A stretch of DNA of 64,000 bases from CAWEFA01 sp963851385 (GCA_963851385.1 CAWKPE010000001.1:43677-107676); one strand, 5' to 3'; shown: positions 25,683 through 36,844, numbered from the stretch's first letter. The notes: generated from the sequence alone by a model not told the origin. Program-made: numbers and translations.

Positions 25683-27934
25683 TTAGTTTACAGGTATTGT
25701 CATTTCAAACATAAATCCTGAACCTTCAGAGCTGGAAATTTTATATTTACCATTTACTGTTTTTACCCTGCTCATAATATTTAATAATCCAATTCCCCCT
25801 GAAGGACTATTGGTAGTTGAATCTATATTAAATCCCTTTCCATCATCTTTGTAATAAAGTTTTATATAATTATCTTCTTCATACATCTTAATTTCAATAT
25901 TTGATGCATTTGCATGTTTTATGGTATTATTTACTAATTCTTTAACTATCCGGTAAACCACGATTTCAATACTTTGGTTAAAACGAACGTTTTCCAGATT
26001 TTGGTTAAAAACTATATTAAAAAAATCGCGTTTCATCCCAATAAAAGAATTGATAGCAGCTACACATCCATAGTTATTAAGAACATGTGGACTTAAATCA
26101 TTTGATATTTCCCGCACAGAAGTAATTGCTTCTTTTATGAGTGTTTGAATTTGCGGTGTAATATATTCTTTTTTCTTTTTGTCTTCTGTCTCTGCTAACA
26201 GTGAAACATACATTTTTAAGCTGGAAAGTAATGGCCCTACTTCATCATGCAGGTCACCTGCAAATTTTTCACGTTCTTTCTCTTCAGTATTAATTATAGT
26301 TTCAAATAATTTTTTCTCCATAGATTTTCTTTCAATTATGTCTCGCACAATTGTAAGAATTGCAGGTTTCCCACCATGATTTATTATTTTACTGTTAATT
26401 TCAACTGGTATTATCATGCCATTTTTGTGGTACAATTCAATTTCGATATTTAAAATTCTATCATCAGGTTTTAATTTGTCAAATCTTTTTGAAAATATTT
26501 CTTGATAGCCAGGCAAAATTTTTTCAATATTACTTCGTTCAATAATTTCAAAATTTTCCTCACCTATCATGTCCATAAGTGTCTGATTGACCTCTATAAT
26601 TGCGAATTCAAAATCAGCAATGATAATTCCGTCACTGCTGCTATTAAAAACATTAAGAAGCTTTTGTTCACTTTCTTTAATTAACTGCTCTGATCTTTTA
26701 CGTTCCGATATGTCCCGATCTATACCTAATATTAAAATTTGATCTCCTAAACTTATTATACTACTGGTTACTTCAACAGGAAATGAAATATTATCTTTCC
26801 TGTAAAAATTTGTTTCGAAAATAATTGTTTCGCCTGCCATCAATTTTTCAGTCCATAGCATTTTATCACTTATTTTCAAGTCCCGCATGATTTCGTCAGA
26901 TGGTTTTCCGATTAATTCATCAATAGTATACCCAACATTTCCAAAACTTTTGGATTTGCAGAAACAAGTTTTCCAGAGAATTCTTCATTAGTGCCTACAA
27001 GGTGTATTCCATCAGGAGACTTATCAAAAAGGGCTCTGTACCTTTCCTCATTTTCTTTTACAGCTTGTTCTATTCGTTTACGTTTGGTTATATCTTCAAA
27101 AAGTAAACTCACACGGTTCTTTGGCATTTTGAATGCCTTAATTATATAAAAGAATATCTCACCTGTATTGCTATAGTATCTGAATTCTTCATTTTCATAA
27201 GGTTGTCCTGTCCTGACAACATCAGCCAGAATTTGGTCCAGGTTATATTCCTTAATATCCGGAAAAATCTCAAGAATTCTTTTGCCAATAAGTTCTGATG
27301 AATTTATTCCTATAATCTTTTCAGCCGCAGGATTAACTTTTATGACAACAAGTGACTCGTCATCTTCTATATCAGCAAGATTACAAACACAAAGAGCCAC
27401 CTGCATGTTATAAATAATATCGGTGTATTGACGCACTGCTTCTTCAGATTTATTATCTTCTTCAATTTCGAATTTCAAACGAGAGTTCAGGCTTTCTAAT
27501 TCCTGATTACTATGAGTGAGATTTGCAATTAATTCTTGATTTTGTTTTTTCAGGTCAAAAGCTTCAATAGCGTTATCTATCGTTAATTTAAGATCGTTTT
27601 TGTCCCAGGGTTTTGTCAAAAAACGATAAATTTTACCTTTATTTATTGCCTGCATTATGGCATCAGTATCTATGTAATTTGTAACCAAAATTCTTATTAT
27701 GTCGGGGTGAGAAACTGATATAACTTCAAAGAAATCCGTACCAAGCATTTCAATAATCTTATGATCGCATATGACTACTTTAATCTTATTTTTGTCAATA
27801 ATCTCGAAAGCTTCCTTAATTGAATTTGCTAAAAAAATATTATAACTCTTGCGAAAATTAAATTTGAACCCATCCAGGTTAGTCTTTTCATCATCTACAT
27901 ATAGTATACTGCTAATATTTTTCACTGAACTCAT
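25683..27934 (-). CDS. Receiver-PAS-histidine kinase (HisKA_3 type), split by one frameshift
   Basis: An N-terminal receiver domain (residues about 8-125, phospho-Asp in VVICDHKI, Lys in FLTKPW) is followed by three or four PAS domains (ending in ITKRKRIEQA, ISERKRSEQ and IIERKSMEKK) and a NarL-type kinase core: REKFAGDLHDEVGPLLSSL with the phospho-His, then an HATPase with LVNNTIKHA and DDGKGF. The frame breaks near 26930; reading across it restores EMLGYTIDELIGKPSDEI inside a PAS domain. A receiver at the front of a kinase means the sensor takes phosphoryl input from another kinase. No cognate output regulator is adjacent. A paralogue-like kinase lies directly upstream. Confidence 0.82.
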
Positions 27935-27939
27935 ATATC

Positions 27940-29524
27940 TTAATGCAAATATAAATCTATAAGTGAAAATAATTCTTCCATTTTATACGGCTTTGAAATG
28001 TATTTATCGCAACCGGCTTCGATACTTTGTTTTTTGTCAGCCTCCATTGCATAAGCTGTAACTGCAATAATTGGTATATTAGGCTTATTTTTTTTAATAA
28101 TCCGGGTAGCCTCAAAACCGTCCATTTTGGGAAGTTTAATATCCATCAATATCAAATCAACAGGCATTTCATTACTTATCTTAACTGCATCTATGCCATT
28201 ATTCGTCCAAAGTAATTTGACCTTGTTAAGTAATAAAGCTTCAAGATATTTATAGTTAGAATTTTCATCTTCTACAATTAATATGGTTTTATCTGGCCAC
28301 ATTTGTTTTTTCCAATTAAATATATTCTCGTTTTCTTTGATATTATTTTTACTTTTTTCAATATACGGGATTTTGACATAAAATGTTGACCCTTTCTTAT
28401 CTACAGATTCAACAGTAATATCGCCACCAAGCATTTGGGCAAGTTTTCTTGCAATAAATAAACCCAGACCATTTCCTCTATGTACTCTATTTATATCTTT
28501 TTCAATTTTTCCAAATTTCTCAAATATATATTCTATCATATCTGTTGGAATTCCTATACCTGTATCTCGCACAAAAAATTGCACAATTGGATTATTTTCT
28601 GTTCAGCTTAAGATCATAGCCAAATTCTATTTCGCCTTTTTCTGTAAATTTTAAAGAATTATTTAAAAGATTTGAAATTATTTGCTTTAAGCGAAGGGCA
28701 TCAGTTTTAATAAATTGTTTATCTATTATTTTTGGATATTTATATTTTAATTCTATTGGTTTGTTTTTTAAATGAATATGGTTTTTAAATACAACCACTA
28801 AATCGTTCATAAGTTTATGAACATCTACATTAGTTATATTTATTGGCACGGTTCCCAACTCAATCCTTGATGTATCAAGAAGATCTTCGATTATATTTAA
28901 CAAGTCGTTAGCGCTGCTTTCAATAACACTTGCATATTCTTTTTGCAAATCTGAATTTTCTATCTGAGAAGTAAATAAATTTGAAAAACCAACTATCGCG
29001 TTAAGAGGCGTTCTAATTTCATGCGACATATTTGCTAAAAAAGATGATTTCAACTGATCCAACTCTTCAGCTTTCATATTAGCTCGCTTAAGTTCAGCGT
29101 TTTTTTTCTGAAGTGACTTGATAAGCTCATTCTTTTTAAGGTTATGATTAAAGATTTCAATAGCAAGATTAAATATTTTTTTTAGGTCATTACTATTCCA
29201 AGGTTTAATTACAAAATGAAAAATTTTACTAACATTAATAGCTTGTAGCAATGTCTCCGCATCAAAATAAGCACTTGTAATCATTCTCACGACATCAGGG
29301 AATTCATTTAAGACATTTTCAAGGAATTTGACTCCAGATGTAACGGGCAAATTTTGATCAGCAAGAACTGCTTTTACCTCCCGGGTTCTTAGAATTTCCA
29401 TTCCTTCTTTTGCAGATGAAGCCAGCAACACATGAAAATCGCGTTGCATAAGGTAATTAAAACTTTGCAGGTTTTCTTTTTCAGCATCTACATACAAAAT
29501 TGGTTCTTTAGTATTTGTTGTCAT
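27940..29524 (-). CDS. Hybrid histidine kinase with receivers at both ends, split by one frameshift
   Basis: Order: N-terminal receiver (Asp in VLADQNLP, Lys in VIKPW), coiled coil, HisKA (SSFLANMSHEIRTPLNAI with the phospho-His), HATPase (LLNNSLKF, then RDTGIGIP and GNGLGLFIARKL) and a C-terminal receiver (DLILMDIKLPKMDG, SKPYKM). The frame breaks near 28595-28602 between the N and G1 boxes; reading across a run of A residues restores an intact ATPase. The next kinase starts 5 bases after this stop, so the two form one transcript and possibly one phosphorelay. No membrane span is seen, so both are cytosolic. Confidence 0.85.
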
Positions 29525-29570
29525 AAAACTTTAGGTTCTTTTTGGTACTATATTGATATCTATTTTAGGT

Positions 29571-29753
29571 TCATAGGCAAGGTAATAATAAATTCTTTAT
29601 ATTAATAATGCCAATATTTAGCTTATCAAGAAGTGAACGTTGAATCTCTACTTGCAGTTTAAAGGATGCAAATTCTTTTTTAAGTTGGGCCAATTGTGAT
29701 TTTGATTTTGGGGACATCATAGAATTGATTTTTAAAAAATCAATAACCTGCAT
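29571..29753 (-). CDS. Possible 60-residue helical protein
   Basis: A short frame lies 46 bases upstream of the hybrid kinase on the same strand. It encodes a mostly helical, Lys/Leu/Gln-rich peptide (KSKSQLAQLKKEFASFKLQ) followed by a hydrophobic end. No family is recognised. It could be a small partner of the kinases or chance. Confidence 0.3.
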   Translation of the reverse strand: MQVIDFLKINSMMSPKSKSQLAQLKKEFASFKLQVEIQRSLLDKLNIGIINIKNLLLPCL

Positions 29754-29866
29754 GACCTGTGTAAATATAACAATAAAATGACAGTTGTTCTTAATAAAGA
29801 ATTAGATAAGTTTATGTAAAATATTTCTGAAAAATTAATATAAGAGATTATATGTAATGGAACTTA

Positions 29867-30256
29867 TCAATGAATATGCCTGAGACTGACTATAATTATT
29901 CCTGTAACATATGCCAGTAACCACCATAAATAGGCAAATCTGGAATACAGGTGCAGAGGTTTTTGCACCTTTGTAGTCTGACCAAACGCCAATCTTTGCT
30001 TCCATAAAAAGACACAATCAACTAACATACCCAGCAAAGCTGAGTAACCAAATATTCCATGAGAAGATAAAGCAGTATGTGTAGAACCTATAATCATACA
30101 AATTGTAGCAGTAATATCAAGTATAACTCCAAATGTTAAAAAAAACAAGACCAGGTTGCTTACTATTTTTTTTATTTGCTCGATTATGATAGCAATTGAA
30201 TATGATATAAGTGCAATATTGACTATAAGTATTCCTGCAATTACGATTCTTGACAT
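29867..30256 (-). CDS. HsmA-like (TIGR03987-type) small membrane protein
   Basis: This 129-residue protein has four hydrophobic spans (about residues 3-25, 33-55, 66-85 and 105-125). The segment FGVILDITATICMIIGS and HGIFGYSALLGMLVD, then LHLYSRFAYLWWLLAYVTG, resemble the HsmA/TIGR03987 family of integral membrane proteins. No catalytic function is known for it. It is a single leftward gene after the CheW-like gene's terminator. Confidence 0.6.
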   Translation of the reverse strand: MSRIVIAGILIVNIALISYSIAIIIEQIKKIVSNLVLFFLTFGVILDITATICMIIGSTHTALSSHGIFGYSALLGMLVDCVFLWKQRLAFGQTTKVQKPLHLYSRFAYLWWLLAYVTGIIIVSLRHIH

Positions 30257-30330
30257 TTGAATTTCAAATTTTAGAGAGTTAAAGAATACAAAGAAAATTA
30301 ATTAATATTAATTTTTAATTATTATCCATC

Positions 30331-30363
30331 AAAAAACCTTGTTGGTTCTTACCAACAAGGTTT
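30331..30363 (-). terminator. Perfect hairpin terminator after the CheW-like gene
   Basis: Arms at 30334-30346 and 30351-30363 pair perfectly over 13 bases with a four-base loop, and the minus strand continues in T residues. It lies 44 bases after the stop of the CheW-like gene. Confidence 0.9.
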
Positions 30364-30406
30364 AAAGAAAACGCACTTATTACTTATTTAATATTTTTGT
30401 TTTCTT

Positions 30407-30940
30407 CTATTCTGTCAATAATGTCTCTGATTTTTGATAAGAAGAGATTTTTATATCAATTAAGTCATCAAGAGAGAAAATATTTTGAAAATCAAGCAGC
30501 ATTATGCATTGACTTTCATGTATATATAATCCTTTAATATCACCGGAAGTGAAATATTTTCCAATATTTGGTGTTGGTAAAATATTTTTCGAAGGTATCT
30601 CAAATGCATCACCAATGGTTTCATAAAAAATAGCGAATTTTAAAACGTTCTCATAAATTTTTGTCTCAATCACAATGATTTTACCAGTATCTCGAATAAA
30701 ATCAGAATTCATTCCGATTTTCTTTTTAAGATCAATAACAGGTAAAATCTCATTATTAACATAGACATTGCCAATAACAAATGATTTTGTATTGTGGCAT
30801 TGTTCAAATTTGTAATCTTTGGAAAAACCTGCGATTCTTGGAAAATTAGCTGCAAACCAATCTTCATCGATATGAAATGCAAGGTAAAATTCGTCGCATT
30901 TTTGAATGAATCTTGAACTAAATTGTATAAATGGTCGCAT
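30407..30940 (-). CDS. Divergent CheW-like scaffold protein
   Basis: A CheW fold is indicated by NEILPVIDLKKKIGM, then KIIVIETKIYENVLKFAIFYETIGDAFEIPSKNILPTPNIG and GDIKGLYIHESQCIMLLDF, which correspond to the two SH3-like barrels (residues about 60-160). The N-terminal 50 residues are extra. CheW couples receptors to CheA, but no CheA or MCP signalling domain appears in the window, and the CheR/CheB genes are 20 kb away. It may serve the adjacent receiver-headed kinases or an unlinked chemotaxis array. It has its own terminator. Confidence 0.65.
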   Translation of the reverse strand: MRPFIQFSSRFIQKCDEFYLAFHIDEDWFAANFPRIAGFSKDYKFEQCHNTKSFVIGNVYVNNEILPVIDLKKKIGMNSDFIRDTGKIIVIETKIYENVLKFAIFYETIGDAFEIPSKNILPTPNIGKYFTSGDIKGLYIHESQCIMLLDFQNIFSLDDLIDIKISSYQKSETLLTE

Positions 30941-31105
30941 AGTATTTATTTATTAATTTCATAACCAAAATTATTCCTATGTGATCCTATTTATTTCAGC
31001 ATATTCACTACATTTCAAACAAAAAACTCCCCAATTTTTCAGACATAATCCACTTATATGTCCTGTCGGTAATTACTCATGCATTATTTCCTTTCCTTAG
31101 TGTAA

Positions 31106-31138
31106 ACAAAAAAGCCGCTCAGAAAAAAGCGGCTTTTT
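31106..31138. terminator. Terminator after the pyrophosphatase gene
   Basis: Arms 31109-31119 and 31128-31138 form an 11-base GC-centred stem with an A-rich loop and T-runs on both sides. It lies 20 bases after the hppA stop on the minus strand. Confidence 0.9.
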
Positions 31139-31158
31139 ATATTTCAGAGAAGATTTGT

Positions 31159-33611
31159 TTATTGTTTTTCAATTCTCATTTTATAGAATGAACGCCATAC
31201 AAAATATAAGGCAATAATAAAGAACACAATACCAACATATGGTGCAACAGGACGGAAACTTGCTGAAATAGCAATTTCCATTGCAAGCAAACCAAACAAA
31301 GTAGTAAACTTGATAATTGGGTTCATAGCAACAGAAGATGTATCTTTAAAAGGATCACCAACAGTGTCACCAACGATAGTAGCATCATGCAAAGGAGTAC
31401 CTTTTTCCTTCAAGTCAACTTCAACAACTTTCTTAGCGTTGTCCCAGCAACCACCAGCATTTGCCATAAATATTGCCTGAAATAAACCAAACACGGCTAT
31501 AGAAATCAGGTAGCTGACAAAGAATGATGCAGCAGCAAAAGCAATCCTGGGCTCGGTACTATTTGCTTCGCGGCCCGAGATGAAAGCAAATGCCAATGCA
31601 AATAAAAATACAGCAGGAAATATGTTCCACATTCCATTCTGTGCATATTGCGTACATATCTTAACAACTTCCTTAGATTTTTCTGTAGATGCTTTCTTAT
31701 CAGCATTTGGATCAAGGTTGATATTTTTCTTGATATACTCAACTGCACGATATGCACCTGTTGTCACAGCCTGAGTAGATGCACCTGTAAACCAGTAAAT
31801 GACAGCTCCACCGCATAGAAATCCAAGAATTGTCCATGGGTTCAAAATATTTAGAATTTCTTCAGGATTAACATGAAGAACATTTTTGATAACCAGAATC
31901 AATGAGAAAATCATTGTTGTAGCTCCTACAACGGCAGTACCAATTAAAACCGGTTTTGCAGTAGCTTTAAATGTATTTCCTGCACCATCGTTTGCTTCCA
32001 GATAATGTTTAGCTTTTTCAAAATCAGGTTTGAAACCAAAATCTTTTTCAATTTCATCAGCAACATTAGGAATACTTTCAATAAGTGAAAGTTCATAAAC
32101 CGATTGTGCATTATCTGTTACAGGTCCATAACTGTCAACTGCAATGGTTACAGGACCCATGCCAAGTAAACCAAAAGCAACAAGACCAAATGCAAAAATT
32201 GAAGAATAAACCATAAATTGATCAAGTCCAAAAGTACTTGCAAAATAAGCTATAAACATAAGCAAGAAGAAAACAAGGCCCATCCAGAAAGCACTGAAAT
32301 TACCTGCAACAAAACCTGAAAGAATGGTTAACGAAGCACCACCTTCACGACCTGCACTTACAACTTCCTGTACATGCGATGATTTAGGACTGGTAAAAAT
32401 TTTAGTAAATTCAGGAATAAGTGCACCTCCTACAGTTCCACAACTAATAATAGTAGAAAGAATAGCCCAAAGGTTTGGGTTTTTCATACCTACTGATGTG
32501 GCAGGACCAATAAGAAAATAACTTGCTACAAAAGTAACAATAATAGACATAATAGATGTTATCCAAACTAAATTTGTAAGTGGTTGTTCAAAATCAAGAT
32601 CATCTTTTTTGCTATACAAAGCTTTGCTTAAAGCTCATTAATCCAAAAGGAAACAATAGAAGTAATAATCATCAGAATGCGCATGACAAATATCCAGGTA
32701 AGAAAAGTAGCCTGTAATGCAAATCTGGAAGTTTCATCAATATCCTGGCACCATGCCAACAGCCAGTACAATAAATGAAATCAGAGCAACACCTGTTACA
32801 CCATAAGTTTCAAAACCGTCGGCGGTAGGTCCAACACTATCACCTGCATTATCACCTGTACAATCGGCAATAACACCCGGATTACGGGGATCATCTTCAC
32901 CAATTTTAAATACAACTTTCATCAGGTCAGAACCAATATCAGCAATTTTAGTAAAAATACCACCGGCAATACGAAGAGCAGAAGCTCCTAATGATTCACC
33001 AATTGCAAAACCAATAAAACAGGCACCGGCTAAATGACGCGGCATCAAAAATAAAATGATAAGCATCATGATAAGTTCAACACACACTAACACAACACCA
33101 ATACTCATACCAGAATTTAAAGGTATGTTAAGAAGTTTTAAAGGTTTGCGCTTCAAGCGAAGCAAAAGCCATTCGGCTGTTTGCCAAAGTATTCATACGA
33201 ATACCAAACCAAGCAACTCCATACGAACCTAAAATACCAACAACTGTCCATGAAAGAATCAGCAATACACCACCAACGCCTGAACCTTGTAAAAATCCAA
33301 AATAAAAAGCAACACAGGCAGCAATGAACAGGAATAGATAAATAAGAAATTTACCTTGCTGGATTAGATAGGTTTTACAAGTTTCGAAAATAATTTTTGA
33401 AACATCTAACATCGATTGATGAGCCTTCAGACTTCTTAACTCTCACAAACTGGTACAAACCAAATATCAGGCCTAATAAACAAATAACAAAGCCCAACAT
33501 AAGCAATGAGTTCTGTCCATGGGATAAATTAGGAATTTTAAGGTCTGCTTCACTTGCCATTGCAATTACAGGTAAAAGCAATACACTAAGTAAACTAAAG
33601 ATTTTCTTCAT
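31159..33611 (-). CDS. hppA: Membrane-bound proton-translocating pyrophosphatase, with four frameshifts
   Basis: HppA couples pyrophosphate hydrolysis to ion pumping. Segments in three frames join into one protein of about 815 residues: a signal-like start, then a span with FLQGSGVGGVLLILSW, DDPRNPGVIADCTGDNAGDSVGPTADGFETYG (the catalytic Asp cluster), GAGNTFKATAKP, then WDNAKK and GDTVGDPFKDTSSVAMN. The Lys in GNTFKAT sits where K+-independent H+-pumping enzymes have Lys and K+-dependent ones have Ala, which suggests a K+-independent proton pump. Frames change near 33405, 33150, 32745 and 32628. The protein sequence is well conserved on both sides of every break, so single-base sequence errors are likely. 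Confidence 0.88.
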
Positions 33612-34027
33612 GTTAACTAAATTTTATCTGAAACATATTTATTAAAAATGAAGCGCAAATTTATAAATACTTGGACGATTACAATGAATTTTTTTCTACA
33701 TTTCATCCTTTTTATTAAAGTTAATGATATTTAATCGAATCCTATCTAAAAATATTTGTGCCTGTTGTTATTAAATTTAAATCTTAATAACAGATTTTTA
33801 ACATCTGTGATCACTTAAGTTTTGACATTATTTTTAACATTTTATATCATTAAATTTCAGACATTTGCCATTAATACATCTACATTTTTTATCCAGCAAA
33901 CTATTAAATAGTCTTAAATACTTCAATTTTTTAATCTATTTTCTTTTGTCAGTTGTTAATTCCGAATGACATTATAAAACTAAAAATTCATCGTACTATT
34001 TATAAGTCATTTTTTAAATATTTTGGA
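33612..34027. other. Divergent intergenic region (hppA / thioredoxin genes)
   Basis: Very AT-rich, with the hppA promoter candidate on its left side. A TTG at 33953 could extend the rightward thioredoxin-like gene, but a signal peptide starts at 34028. No other gene or hairpin is evident. Confidence 0.4.
33656..33685 (-). promoter_or_regulatory. Candidate Bacteroidota promoter for hppA
   Basis: On the minus strand TAAATTTG (33656-33663) matches the TAnnTTTG -7 box and ATTG (33682-33685) is close to the TTTG -33 box, with 18 bases between them. The start codon of hppA is 44 bases downstream of the -7 box. Confidence 0.45.
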
Positions 34028-34528
34028 ATGATGAACAGTACAATTTTTTTGTTATTAATATTCAATTTACTTCAATTTGATTCTACTAAATTATTTGAAT
34101 CAAACAAGGTTCAGGTAATGAAATTTGACCAGTTTAAACCAAATCTTCACAAGCAGAACGATACAATATATTTAGTAAATTTCTGGGCAACATGGTGTGC
34201 TCCCTGCCGCGAAGAAATGCATGAAATTCAGAATGCAGAAAATAAATATTCAAAAAAGAAATTCAAGATTTTGCTGGTTAGTCTTGATTTTCCAAATCAG
34301 CTTAAAAGTCGTCTTATACCCTTTATTCGTTCTAATCAGATAAAATCAAAAGTAATATTACTTGATGATCCTGATCAAAATCGATGGATTGATTTAGTTG
34401 ATCCTGATTGGTCAGGTGAAATACCTTTTACAGTCATTTATGGGAAAGATTTTAGAGAATTCTATTCCCATTCATTTAAACCTGATGAATTGGATTCTAT
34501 TCTTAAACGTAAACTTAGTTCACAATGA
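34028..34528 (+). CDS. TlpA-like thioredoxin-fold protein
   Basis: A hydrophobic signal peptide (residues about 3-15) precedes a thioredoxin domain with the active site WATWCAPCREEM (C-x-x-C) and the cis-Pro region GEIPFTVIY. Such exported proteins reduce or shuffle disulphides in the periplasm. ATG at 34028 is chosen because the signal begins there, with a GGA just upstream. The stop overlaps the next start by 4 bases (ATGA), so this and the next thioredoxin-fold gene are coupled. Confidence 0.88.
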   Translation: MMNSTIFLLLIFNLLQFDSTKLFESNKVQVMKFDQFKPNLHKQNDTIYLVNFWATWCAPCREEMHEIQNAENKYSKKKFKILLVSLDFPNQLKSRLIPFIRSNQIKSKVILLDDPDQNRWIDLVDPDWSGEIPFTVIYGKDFREFYSHSFKPDELDSILKRKLSSQ

Positions 34529-35163
34529 AAATTAAACAATTAAATAAAATGAAAAGACAAATATTAATAATCGTAAGTATCTATCTATTTGCGGTGCCTC
34601 TGGCATTCTCACAAGGATACAAAGTAGGTGATATTGCATCGGATTTTAATTTAAAAAATGTCGATGGCAAATACATTTCTTTAAAAGATTATTCAGAAGC
34701 AAAAGGTGTCGTGGTAATTTTTACGTGCAATCATTGTCCATATGCACAGGCATACCAGGATAGGATTATTGCAATTGACAAGAAATACAAACCGTTGGGT
34801 ATTCCTGTAATTGCTATTAATCCTAATGATCCGAAAATTGTTCCCGACGACTCCTATGAAAAAATGATAGAAAGAGCTAAAGAAAAAGCATTCACTTTCC
34901 CTTATGTTTTGGACGAAACACAAGAGATTCATCGAAAATATGGAGCAAAACGCACACCTGACGTATTCCTTTTGCAAAAAGTTGGTAAAGTTTTTATAGT
35001 GCGATATATTGGAGCAATTGACGACAATTATGAAGACGCTTCAAAAGTAATGCATCCATATCTTGTCAATGCCATTGATGCTCTTTTAGCAGGTCGTTCT
35101 CCGGAACCTTCATTTACAAAAGCTATAGGTTGCAGTATTAAAGATAAACAAGACAACAATTAA
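34525..35163 (+). CDS. Exported redoxin-family protein
   Basis: The frame opens with ATG at 34525, overlapping the previous stop; a second ATG at 34549 starts a clean signal peptide (ILIIVSIYLFAVPLAFSQ). The mature protein matches the AhpC/TSA-like redoxins: DFNLKNVDGKYISLKDY, then VVIFTCNHCPYAQAY with two Cys (C-x-x-C) and later AKRTPDVFLL. Families with this CNHCPYA motif are thioredoxin-like proteins of unknown partner. It likely works with the TlpA-like protein in the periplasm. Confidence 0.85.
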   Translation: MKIKQLNKMKRQILIIVSIYLFAVPLAFSQGYKVGDIASDFNLKNVDGKYISLKDYSEAKGVVVIFTCNHCPYAQAYQDRIIAIDKKYKPLGIPVIAINPNDPKIVPDDSYEKMIERAKEKAFTFPYVLDETQEIHRKYGAKRTPDVFLLQKVGKVFIVRYIGAIDDNYEDASKVMHPYLVNAIDALLAGRSPEPSFTKAIGCSIKDKQDNN

Positions 35164-35299
35164 AAAGATTAAAAATCGAAAGATTTAATTTGTTTGAAAA
35201 AAAGTTCATTACTTGAAAAAAATGGAATGGTTAATAAGTTATCCTTTCAAAAATATTTCCGAACAATTATTTCATAGTAAAATCTTTTTTAGAAAATTT

Positions 35300-36844
35300 C
35301 TATCCAGCCCAACCATCGCGATCGAGACTGCGGTATTGAATAGCCTCGGCCAAATGGTTTGGCCCGATGTTTTCTGATTTTTCAAGATCTGCAATAGTGC
35401 GGGAAACTTTTAATATCCTGTCATAAGCCCTTGCAGATAAACCAAGTTTTTCCATTGCATTTTTAATTAATGACTGGCAGGCAGCATCAAGTTCACAATG
35501 TTTACGCAAAAGTTTCGATGTCATTTGAGCATTACTATGTATATTCTTCTGTTCCTTAAAACGCTCTTCCTGTATTTTACGAGCTTCTGCAACACGCGTA
35601 CGAATAGTACTACTAGCTTCAGTTGAATGTTTGTCAGATAATTTGTCAAAAGGAACCGGCACGACTTCAAGATGAATATCTATTCGATCAAGCAAAGGAC
35701 CTGAAATGCGATTCAGGTATTTTTGTACAATGCCCGGTGAACATACACATTCCTTTTCAGGATGATTATAAAATCCACATGGACATGGATTCATTGAAGC
35801 AACAAGCATAAAGCTGGCAGGATATTCGACGCTGAATTTTGCACGCGACACCGAAACTATTCTATCCTCTAATGGCTGACGCATAACTTCCAGTACTGTC
35901 CTTTTAAATTCCGGTAATTCATCCAGAAACAACACTCCGTTATGTGCAAGAGAAATTTCACCAGGTTGCGGGAAAGTACCTCCTCCAACCAATGCAACGT
36001 CGGAGATAGTATGATGGGGACTACGGTACGGACGGGTTGTCATCAAAGATGAATTTTTCCCCATTCTACCTGCCACGGAATGTATTTTAGTTGTCTCAAG
36101 TGCTTCCTGCAATGTCAATGGAGGCAATATAGTAGGAATACGTTTTGCGAGCATTGTTTTTCCGGCACCCGGAGGACCAATCATAATAATATTATGCCCT
36201 CCTGCTGCAGCAACTTCCAAAGCTCTTTTCACATTTTCCTGACCTTTTACATCTGAAAAGTCAACATCGTAATTTGATGCATTGGCATAAAATTCATCTT
36301 CTGTTTTAACTACAGTCGGTTCAAAAGTAACAGCACCAGTGAGAAAATCAATCACCTGTTTCAGGTTTTCCACACCATAAACTTCTAGGTTACCTACAAC
36401 AGCAGCTTCCCTGGCATTTTGTTTAGGAAGTATGAAACCTTTGAACCCTTCTTCACTTGCCTGAATGGCAATGGGCAATACTCCTTTGATTGGTTGCAGT
36501 CCGCTATCAAGGCTAAGTTCACCCATCATCAGATATTTATCGAGTTTATCAGAAACAATTTGTTCCGACGAAGCCAGAATTCCTATTGCAATTGGCAGAT
36601 CATAAGCAGAACCTTCTTTACGAATATCAGCCGGGGCCATGTTAATTACAATCTTTCGGCCAGGTATTTTGTAACCATTCGATCTTAATGCAGAGTCAAT
36701 CCTTTGCTGGCTTTCTTTTACCGCGTTATCCGGTAATCCTACAATAAAAAAATTAATACCCTGGGAAACATCAACTTCTATAGTTATGGTAGTAGCTTTT
36801 ATGCCATGTACGGCACTGCCGAAAGTTTTTACAAGTATAGGCAT
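35300..36844 (-). CDS. YifB/ComM family AAA ATPase (Mg-chelatase-like)
   Basis: The 514-residue protein has all three parts of the YifB/ComM family: an N-terminal Lon-substrate-binding-like domain (VDVSQGINFFIVGLPDNAVKES, SAYDLPIAIGIL), an AAA core with Walker A GPPGAGKTMLAKR (residues about 227-239) and Walker B GVLFLDELPEF, and a C-terminal Mg-chelatase-like domain with a zinc-type cluster MNPCPCGFYNHPEKECVC. ComM is a branch-migration helicase used in natural transformation. It is a lone leftward gene. A short fragment similar to the region around its Walker A occurs near 38.7 kb. Confidence 0.95.
   Translation of the reverse strand: MPILVKTFGSAVHGIKATTITIEVDVSQGINFFIVGLPDNAVKESQQRIDSALRSNGYKIPGRKIVINMAPADIRKEGSAYDLPIAIGILASSEQIVSDKLDKYLMMGELSLDSGLQPIKGVLPIAIQASEEGFKGFILPKQNAREAAVVGNLEVYGVENLKQVIDFLTGAVTFEPTVVKTEDEFYANASNYDVDFSDVKGQENVKRALEVAAAGGHNIIMIGPPGAGKTMLAKRIPTILPPLTLQEALETTKIHSVAGRMGKNSSLMTTRPYRSPHHTISDVALVGGGTFPQPGEISLAHNGVLFLDELPEFKRTVLEVMRQPLEDRIVSVSRAKFSVEYPASFMLVASMNPCPCGFYNHPEKECVCSPGIVQKYLNRISGPLLDRIDIHLEVVPVPFDKLSDKHSTEASSTIRTRVAEARKIQEERFKEQKNIHSNAQMTSKLLRKHCELDAACQSLIKNAMEKLGLSARAYDRILKVSRTIADLEKSENIGPNHLAEAIQYRSLDRDGWAG

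Noticed and set aside
35164..35200. Weak hairpin between the redoxin and ComM genes
   Set aside because: The stem is only about five AT-rich pairs with no good T-tract, so a terminator call is not supported.
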